Shown here piece by piece: positions 42,919 through 50,100 of a stretch of 64,000 bases of DNA (its first letter is position 1; every line of letters begins with the position of its first letter). The DNA comes from JALYNX01 sp035292605. GTDB lineage: Bacteria; Actinomycetota; Acidimicrobiia; Spongiisociales; ZC4RG35. The DNA lies in NCBI GenBank assembly GCA_035292605.1, contig DATDPT010000069.1, forward strand, positions 60,609 through 124,608, written 5' to 3'. The position numbers were made by a program, and so were the translations under genes. Under the pieces are notes generated by a model. The model saw only the letters and a program-made list of their open reading frames with translations. It had not been told where the DNA came from and ran no database searches.

Positions 42919-43853
42919 CTCCGCTCCTTCCGATCGGTTCCGCTCGGCTCACGATCAGACACCATCATCATATCACTACCTAGCGACATAATGGAAGGAG
43001 GTAGCTCGATCCGATTGGTTCTGTCGGCTAACGGCTCTGAACGCTGCCAACGGTCGAGGATCTGTCGTGAGAAGGTGACGATCCGCTCCCCCGTGGTGAG
43101 CAGGATCCGGTTCGGGTCGTCTGTGGTGTCAGCCCAGCGGGCGACATAGGCGACCGAGTAGTCGGAGCTGTCGAGACCGGCAGCCGCGCAGACCACGTAG
43201 GCCACCGACTCCGCCTCCACCTCCACCCGTCCCCGACAGTCGATGTGCCCGTCGCCTGCGTGCATCAGGACGTGGGCCAGCTCGTGGATGGTGGTCTTGG
43301 TCAACTGGGCCCCGTCGAGGTCGGCCTCGACTATCACCTGCCGACTCGCTGGTCGGGTAACACCGTTGGGGCCTCGGAGCGGCGCCAGACTGAACTGGTA
43401 TCCGGCGTCTTCGATCATCGAGATCCCGGTCTCGAGCACGGCGGTGTCTCCGTCGCCGGTGAGGAGTCGAGGACCGACGTCCGGTAGCCGCTCGCCGTCG
43501 GTCTGGGAGAGGTCGAAGACGGTCACCACCCGGAAGCCGACCAGCACCCGCTCTTTCTCCTCCGTGTCGGCTCGATCGTCTTTGACACGACGGGTAACCG
43601 GAGCGAGGATCCGGTAGCCGGTCTCTCCCCTTCGCACATGGCGATCGAGGTGTTGCCAGGTCCGGTACCCGGCTGGTCTTGTGACCGTGGTGCCTCTCTC
43701 CTCGGCTTGGGACCAGAGGAGAAGCCAGTTGCCCAGCGAGTAGTCGTGGAAGCGGGCTGCGGTCACCATCGCCTGCAGCCACTCCTCCGAGGTTCGCAGT
43801 CGGGCGACCTGGTCGATGAGCTGTCGGTGAAGCTGGTTCGCTGTGACGCTCAT
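42915..43853 (-). CDS. ArdC-like antirestriction protein with metallopeptidase motif
   Basis: A 312-residue protein. The N-terminal region (WLQAMVTAARFHDYSLGNWL, RPAGYRTWQHLDRHVRRGE and GYRILAPVTRRV) matches the ArdC N-terminal single-strand-DNA-binding domain. The C-terminal part holds TTIHELAHVLMHAGDG, an H-E-x-x-H zinc motif, with a later E in VEVEAESVAYVV. ArdC-type proteins protect incoming DNA from restriction. The ATG at 43851-43853 overlaps the previous stop. Confidence 0.85.
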   Translation of the reverse strand: MSVTANQLHRQLIDQVARLRTSEEWLQAMVTAARFHDYSLGNWLLLWSQAEERGTTVTRPAGYRTWQHLDRHVRRGETGYRILAPVTRRVKDDRADTEEKERVLVGFRVVTVFDLSQTDGERLPDVGPRLLTGDGDTAVLETGISMIEDAGYQFSLAPLRGPNGVTRPASRQVIVEADLDGAQLTKTTIHELAHVLMHAGDGHIDCRGRVEVEAESVAYVVCAAAGLDSSDYSVAYVARWADTTDDPNRILLTTGERIVTFSRQILDRWQRSEPLADRTNRIELPPSIMSLGSDMMMVSDREPSGTDRKERR

Positions 43854-44104
43854 CGCCACCTCACCGGCTCGCACCCGAAACAGAACAGGAACGACACGCC
43901 GTCGGAGAAGGTCATCCGATAACGGGCCCGCCGATGCCGACACGACTCGCAGCGCCGAAGCGGCCAAACCGCCTGGACCCGCTGGTACCTGGCGTCGTGC
44001 AACGGGCACCGCCACATCTCGATCACCCGGTACCGCCGACCCAGCTCGTGGATGCAGCCACACGGTGCGATCCCGATTCGAAGCTGCGGGGTGAGAAGAG
44101 TCAC
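43850..44104 (-). CDS. Small cysteine-rich zinc-binding protein
   Basis: An 84-residue protein with CGCIHELGRRYR, MWRCPLHDARYQ, CESCRHRRAR and LFCFGCEPVRWR: two or more zinc-binding pairs. Coupled by GTGA and ATGA overlaps to the SSB-like and ArdC-like genes. Function unknown; probably a nucleic-acid-binding accessory. Confidence 0.6.
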   Translation of the reverse strand: MTLLTPQLRIGIAPCGCIHELGRRYRVIEMWRCPLHDARYQRVQAVWPLRRCESCRHRRARYRMTFSDGVSFLFCFGCEPVRWR

Positions 44105-44427
44105 GTCCCCACCTCCTCCGAGTCCGGCTCGTTGACGGTGACCTGACTGGCCACTACCTCCAGGCGGCTCCGTCGACCATCCGGGCTCTCCCAGAACCGA
44201 CGTTGCACCGCTCCGACCGTCCAGACCCGGACACCCGACTCCGAGACCTGCTCGACCAGGCCCTCGTCCGGGTCCCATAACGTGACCGGCACCACGTCGA
44301 CCCGCCGGGCAGGTGACTCGGTGCGGACACTGATCAGGAGACGCAGCAACCGGGTACCCGACTCGAACTGTCTCAGCTCCCCGGGGGTCGCCAGCCTCCC
44401 GCAGAGGACTATGAGGTTGAGATCCAT
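44101..44427 (-). CDS. SSB-like OB-fold protein
   Basis: A 108-residue protein: MDLNLIVLCGRLATPGELRQ, TRLLRLLISVRTESPA, VDVVPVTLWDPDE and VWTVGAVQRRFWESPDGRRS follow an SSB-type OB-fold, but it is divergent from the second SSB in the same operon. AAAGGAG lies 8 bases before the ATG at 44425-44427. A longer frame upstream is part of the structured leader and is rejected. First gene of the seven-gene operon ending with the relaxase. Confidence 0.75.
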   Translation of the reverse strand: MDLNLIVLCGRLATPGELRQFESGTRLLRLLISVRTESPARRVDVVPVTLWDPDEGLVEQVSESGVRVWTVGAVQRRFWESPDGRRSRLEVVASQVTVNEPDSEEVGT

Positions 44428-44454
44428 GACCACCGCTCCTTTCTCTCGCTTGGT

Positions 44455-44626
44455 GGGGGCCTCTCGGCCGCAAGTGCCGTCCACCACGCCGCTGGAGCGG
44501 AGTGCAAGGGGGTCGGCCCGCAGGGCCGACGGCGAGGACAAGGAGCGAAGCGGAGTCCCGCAGCCGCTCGCCCCCTTGCGCGGAGCGGGCGGCGTGGTAG
44601 GTCTTGCGGCTGGTCGAGAGGCCCCC
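44455..44626. repeat. 172-base nested imperfect inverted repeat upstream of the SSB-relaxase operon
   Basis: Outer arms GGGGGCCTCTCG (44455-44466) and CGAGAGGCCCCC (44615-44626), next CCGCAAG/CTTGCGG, ACCACGCCGC/GCGGCGTGGT and GCAAGGGGG/CCCCCTTGC, then inner hairpins GTCGGCCC-GCA-GGGCCGAC (44512-44530) and GGCGAG...CTCGCC. The pairs are nested in order, leaving side bulges, so it can fold as a branched structure in RNA or single-stranded DNA. It lies in the 373-base gap between the excisionase and the SSB-like gene. Candidates: structured leader RNA, transfer origin, or single-strand initiation site. Confidence 0.7.
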
Positions 44627-44800
44627 AGGCGAAAGCCGAGCGGTTAGTCGGAGTCGGACGGACCCTGGCTTGCGGTCAAGGGGGTCCGGTGCGCCGAGCA
44701 CAAGGATGAAAGGCCGCCACAAGACTCGCTCGGGTCCGGAGCAAGCTGGGCACGCGTGCAACTGTGTGCGGCTTAGTGCGGCGATGAGCTACAGGCTCGG

Positions 44801-45082
44801 TCAGGACCCCCAACGCCGCCGGCGGCTGCGGCCTTGATCTCCCTCGCCGGGTTCAACGGTCTGGGTGAGTTCGGGCTCCCGGGATGACACCGTCTTGGTG
44901 GCATGTAGTTCCTCGAGTGCGGCCCTGGGGACGCGCAGTTGGCGACCCAACTCGACCACCGGGAGCCCGCTGCGCCCAGCTGTCTCGCGCCACTCGCGGG
45001 CTAAGGCGTACGCCGATGTACGGCCTATCCGAAGGAGCGCAGCGGCCTCCTCGACTGTCAGAAACTCGGGCAGATCAGACAC
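44801..45082 (-). CDS. Excisionase-like helix-turn-helix protein
   Basis: A 93-residue protein with FLTVEEAAALLRIGRTSAYA and GLPVVELGRQLRVPRAAL: the HTH_17 excisionase domain with its Arg-rich wing. The tail is basic (GRSRRRRWGS). The GTG at 45080-45082 starts it. It is divergent from the integrase gene, the usual xis/int arrangement, and so probably controls excision direction. Confidence 0.8.
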   Translation of the reverse strand: MSDLPEFLTVEEAAALLRIGRTSAYALAREWRETAGRSGLPVVELGRQLRVPRAALEELHATKTVSSREPELTQTVEPGEGDQGRSRRRRWGS

Positions 45083-45146
45083 AGCTCACCAGCTCAGGTA
45101 GGTCGATGTTATCCACAGTACCACCCGCCTTGCAATGATCAATGTT

Positions 45147-45184
45147 GTAATACTGGTGTCTGAAAGACAGTGTTAGTGTATTAC
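45147..45184. promoter_or_regulatory. 38-base nested palindrome between xis and int
   Basis: GTAATAC (45147-45153) and GTATTAC (45178-45184) enclose TGTCT-GAA-AGACA (45158-45170). Candidate operator or excisionase/integrase site controlling both divergent genes; integrase start is 39 bases further on. Confidence 0.5.
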
Positions 45185-45222
45185 CTGACCCACTACCGAA
45201 CACCACGTAACCAGGAGGTCGC

Positions 45223-46464
45223 ATGAGCAGAAGAGAGGGAGGGCTCTTTCGACGGTGCCACACATGCGGACAGCGGGTCCCATCTCCATTGAAGACCTGC
45301 GGCTACGTCGATCAGGCCGGTTCGGTGTGTGGAGGTGAGGTGGGCTGGGGCTTTGTGTTCGACGTTGCACTTCCTGGTGCGAAGCGTCGGAAGAGAGTCA
45401 CTCGTTCCGGGTTCTCCACGAAGAAGCAAGCCGTCGCAGCGATGCGCGAGGTGCAGGAGGCCGACGCCAAAGGGAGCCTCGTGGAGCCCACGAGGCTGAC
45501 GGTCGGTGAGTACCTGGCCGAGTGGCTGGCAGCTACTCGAAGCCGCGTAGGTGACGATCTCAGTGCTACCGGATGGCGTGACTACGAGATTCACGTCAGA
45601 CGGCACATCACACGCAGGATTGAGGAGGTGCCACTTCAGGCTCTCGACCGCAACCACGTGAAGGCTCTTTATGCGTGGGTTCAGGAGGGGAACTCGTCTC
45701 GGGGAGGGCGCCGGCCATCACCCAAGACAGTCCACAACATCCATCTCACGCTCCACAGAGCCCTCGAAGACGCGGTCGCTGACGGGTTGATCGCCCGCAA
45801 CCCAGCGACGAGGGCTCGCAAGGCGCCGAAAGCAGGTCGGGAAATGCTCACCTGGGATGAGGACCAGCTGCGCAGCTTCTTCCACGCCAGCGCCGAGGAT
45901 CGCCTCTTCCCCTTATGGCAGATGACAGCCATGTCCGGGATGCGTCGGGGCGAGATCCTGGGGCTGCGGTGGGACGACGTCGACTTCAAGTCCTCGACGG
46001 TCACCGTCAACCGCCAGTGGAGGCGGGGTGAAAAGGGGTTGGTCCTGGCGCCACCAAAGACCGAGCGGAGCCGCCGTACCATCGACCTCGACACTGAGAC
46101 CGTCACAGTCCTCAAGAAATGGCGAACGGCGCAGCTCGAGGAGCAGATGGCCTACGACGGCGAGTGGCAAGACAACGGGTTCATCTTCACCCGCAAGGAT
46201 GGAAGACGCCACGACGTCGACGTTGTGTCTCAGCACTTCGATCGACTCGTGGCCCGGGCCGGGGTACCGCCTGTCAGGTTCCACGACATGAGGCATACCC
46301 ACGCAACTCTGCTTCTCCTAGCCGGTGTCCCAGCCCATGTCGTCTCAATGCGTCTTGGGCATCGAAGCGTGGCGTTCACCTTGCAGCAGTATGCGCACGT
46401 ACTCCCCCAACAGCAGGCGGATGCGATCAAGTTGTTGGCGATACGCCTCTTCGGTGAAACGTAG
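45223..46464 (+). CDS. int: Tyrosine recombinase (ICE integrase)
   Basis: A 413-residue integrase. The N-terminus carries a zinc-finger-like CHTCGQRVPSPLKTCG...C, then an AP2-like arm-binding part (FSTKKQAVAAMREVQEAD), a core-binding domain (about residues 92-200) and the catalytic domain. Active residues: R241 or R242 (GMRRGEILGLRW), a Lys near 280, H355-x-x-R358 (HDMRHTHATLLL), H380 (LGHRS) and Y390 (QQYAHV). AGGAGG lies 5 bases before the ATG. It appears complete and functional. Confidence 0.9.
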   Translation: MSRREGGLFRRCHTCGQRVPSPLKTCGYVDQAGSVCGGEVGWGFVFDVALPGAKRRKRVTRSGFSTKKQAVAAMREVQEADAKGSLVEPTRLTVGEYLAEWLAATRSRVGDDLSATGWRDYEIHVRRHITRRIEEVPLQALDRNHVKALYAWVQEGNSSRGGRRPSPKTVHNIHLTLHRALEDAVADGLIARNPATRARKAPKAGREMLTWDEDQLRSFFHASAEDRLFPLWQMTAMSGMRRGEILGLRWDDVDFKSSTVTVNRQWRRGEKGLVLAPPKTERSRRTIDLDTETVTVLKKWRTAQLEEQMAYDGEWQDNGFIFTRKDGRRHDVDVVSQHFDRLVARAGVPPVRFHDMRHTHATLLLLAGVPAHVVSMRLGHRSVAFTLQQYAHVLPQQQADAIKLLAIRLFGET

Positions 46465-47125
46465 GCCGACTATGCGGCGAGTCATTCGTGCAACTCCAAC
46501 CCAGTCTGATGACGATCACGCGTCCGAGTCCCGAGGCGACGGTCCCCTCTCGCAGACCGGCGTCACCAAACCGAACTGGTAAGTCGTCGTCGAAACGTCC
46601 CTTGCCAACAATGGCACGTGCCACGTGTCCACCCTGGCCCCTTTCTCTCACCAACCCTCGTACACTTATCCGAATCCAGAGCCATGCAGCCCCTCATGCC
46701 ACTTAACAATGGAAACCCGCACGTCGAGGTCATCCGCCCTCGCTGACCGAACGCAGCCGCCTGAGAACCACAGCTCAGGGAGATCGAACCACCGACCGAT
46801 GCCAGTAACGAGAGTCTTGGAACGGCCTCCGTCGGCTCCGGTGACGACGTGGGAATCTGTCGGTGGTTCGACGTACGGTGCAACGGCAACCCCGATGACA
46901 AGGAGCGCGAGTGGGTGATGTCTACAAGCGAACGGCAAGCCAGGATCGCCTCGTTCACTCCGTCGATGCGAGCAGCCATCTCGCGGGCTCACCCTACAGT
47001 TCCGCGTCTCGTGTCAACTGGCGGCGGGACCTGGTGATGCGGTGTCTCGGGCCGAGCAGAACCACCTCGGCCCTAGAGGAGTCGCCTGCCGAGGTGCCCA
47101 TATCCAACCAACGAATGGACCGGGG
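46465..47125. other. Intergenic stretch after the integrase
   Basis: 661 bases. An element attachment site would be expected here if the integrase were at the element's end, but I find no tRNA-like sequence. A minus frame near 46670-46870 (SKTLVTGIGRWFDLPELWFS) has some protein character and may be a remnant; nothing else is seen. Confidence 0.35.
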
Positions 47126-50100
47126 ATGGCCATGAAGCCTCGAGACTTGGTCGCCAATGAGTCACCGAATCGGATCCGCGATCATTTCAACCGAAAGGCT
47201 CGCTATAACCCGACGAAGAGCCTTACCGCACTCACCAGTCAGCTCACCCAGGAGTACGAAGACAGATTCCTGGTTGAACTGATCCAGAACGCATACGACG
47301 CGCATCCTCCTGGTACCTCTGACGGACGAGTCCATGTGCGGTTGGACGAGTCCGCTGACAATCAACCTGTCCTCTACGTCGCAAACACGGGCAATTCGTT
47401 CAGGGAGAGGGACTTTGACGCATTGACGAACGTTGCGCAAAGCAGCAAGCCTCCGGGGGAAGGTATCGGAAACAAGGGAGTTGGCTTCCGCAGTGTTCTC
47501 CAGGTATGCGACTCGCCCGAGATCTACTCGTGTAACCCTGACCACCTGAGCGGCCCAGACTTTGATGGCTTCTGCTTCGGCTTCGCCACCGACCTTCAGA
47601 TCCACGACATGGTCGAAGACGAGTCTCAGTACGAGATCATCAAGCGTGACTTCTCCCGTTACCTGCTTCCGGTCATCGCCTCGCCCACCGACCTCCACCT
47701 CCGCATGTTGCGAGCCATCGGGATGGTGACGGTTGTGCGCCTTCCTCTCACCACAGAACGAGCGGTCGAACTCGCCCGAACTCAGGTACATCGCCTACTC
47801 GAACCGACGCCGCCTGTCGCACTCTTCCTCGATCGTCTTCGGTCAATCAGCGTCGAACTCGTTGACAGTGATGGCCATCAGGAGATGGCTCAGGTCGACC
47901 GACTCGTGGAGGAGGTTCGCGGCGCGGAGGGTGGACCCATTCTCCGATGGGTCGAGACGGTGGGCACGCGGTTCCTCACCGCCAGCCGGGTGCTAACTGG
48001 TTCAGACGTGCGGAGCGTTGTCCGCGAGGCCATAGGTCTCGGCGAACTCGACCGTTCATGGGCGGCATGGGACAGCGACGTCGAGGTGTCTCTGGCGGTA
48101 CCTACTGGATTGGACTCGCACGATGCTGGCTGGCCTTCGACTTACACCTACCTGCCAATGCGAGTTCCTGCACCCGTCTACGCGCATCTGCACGCACCAT
48201 TCCACACAAAGATGGCGCGTCTCGATCTCAACGAGGACTCCGTGTTCAACGCATTCCTGATCGAGACGGCGGCGGAGCTAGCTGTCGACACGATCCAAAG
48301 GCTCATTACCGGAGACGACCTCGACCTGGATCTCCAAACCAGACGGGCCGCAGTCGTTGATTTGCTCTGCTGGAACTCCGACCACATCACCCACCTGGAA
48401 GGCGCTCTGAAGAAGGCAGAGCTCGATCTCGAGAGTTCGCCTCTAGTACCGGCTCGCGGGCCAAACGGCGGCGGATGGGCTGGTCTCGACTCCGTGCGCG
48501 TTTGGAATTCGGACGGTCTCAACGTTCTAACCGCGCAGGCCATCGAGGCGCACACGCATCTCTTGGACCAGTCGATCGGACTTGACCGTGTCCTGCGACT
48601 GAAGGCCGTTTGCGAACACACCCTGTCGTACGACCTCGACCCAGAAGACCACGAGGTAGCAGATTGGATCGAGAAGGTCGCAAAGGGCCTGCAGAGCGCA
48701 TCGGTCAGTAAATGGAACCGCTTCCTCAGCGACGTCGCATCGGTATTCGAGTCCCGCCAACCGAATGCACTTCAAGGACGGTTCATCCTCCTAGATGATA
48801 AGAAGAAGCTCCGACGATCAGGTCCATGGGATGCCGTGGGGGCAAATTCGTCGGAGCCGACCGTGTTCATACCGCCCAGCCCGGCGGCGGCGAAGAAAAG
48901 CGATGCCGGCGAGGGTTCCGAGTTCGCGACAGTTCCGAAGAATCTGCAGCGCGCAATCGCGTTCCTGCACCACGACATCAAGACTCGGACCCGTGTCGGC
49001 AGCTCCTACAAACGCACCGCCGTGGGCGAACTCTTCAAGAAGGGTGACCTCGTAGAGCCTTTCGAACTGATGACGGTACTCAGTCACCTCGAGCGCCTCC
49101 TCGCCGGCAAAGTCTCAGACACCACGCACCGCCAGGCCTTGTCCTGGGTCTACGCGCAGGAGCATGCCTCTCGTTCGAACATAGCTGATCTGCCCCGTCT
49201 CGGACTTCGCGTTCCCACCGCCGACGGCTGGGTGCCCGCGAAGCAAGCCGTGTTTTCGCCTGAGTGGGAGACGCCCCGCGCTTCGGCGGTCGCAGCCTTG
49301 GTGGAGGACTCTGCGGGCGCATCTGAGTCGATCCAAAGATTTGGCGAAGGTGCCATCCGAGCGCCCGCGGACTGGCCCTTCAAGCTGACCGACGTCGATG
49401 CGTTTCGGGAGTTCCTCGCCCGCTGTGGCGTCCGAGACGGCCTCTTCCCGGTGGCCCTTCACTCAAGAACAACCATCAGGATGAATGGCAACAGCTTCAC
49501 ACCGTCCGCCATCGCGAATCGATTCGGTCTTGCCGACTATCAATACTGGGCACAGCACACCAACGAAACCTGGCACCCGATCCTGGCTGGCCCCTACACG
49601 CCCTACACCGGAGACCAAGAACTTTGGATGGTCCCGGGCCAGGAAGCCTTCGAGTCGTTCGAAACGAACACCAAGGATCGGCTAGCGGCAACGATTCTCG
49701 ATAGCATCGCCGACTGGCCCGAAGAGGCGTGGACCTACGACTTCCGTCGACGATCACCACAGCACAGGCACAAGCCCGATCCTCAGGCGTGGCCATCGCC
49801 AGCGAGGACCTTCGTGGAGAAAGCCGATTGGTTCCCCATGTCGGACGCTGGTCGCCGCGATGACCACTACTTCGTGCCGCTCCAGGAAGGGTGGACGTTT
49901 GATGAGACAGCCAGCGAAACCGCACCCCGGTTCGCACGGCTCGCGCCAATCGACCACAGACGCAGGCTCACGGCCTCGAAACCAGCGCAGGAGCGTCTTG
50001 AGAAAGCCGGCCTCAAGACCTGGAACAGCCCTGCCTCCGCAGGGCCGCGACTGGCCGAGCTCGCCCGCCTCGTGGCGTCGGGTGAGGTGGCCGAAGCCGA

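Noticed and set aside
44455..44626. A CRISPR array or tandem repeat
   Set aside because: The repeats are inverted and nested rather than direct with spacers; no CRISPR array was found anywhere in the window.
46680..46830. tRNA-like T-arm in the gap after the integrase (GGTTCGATC-like sequence near 46790)
   Set aside because: The flanking stem does not pair, so it is not a tRNA or attachment half.
46563..46992. Minus-strand frames after the integrase
   Set aside because: No start signal or family, codon use looks random apart from one short stretch; kept only as a note in the intergenic entry.
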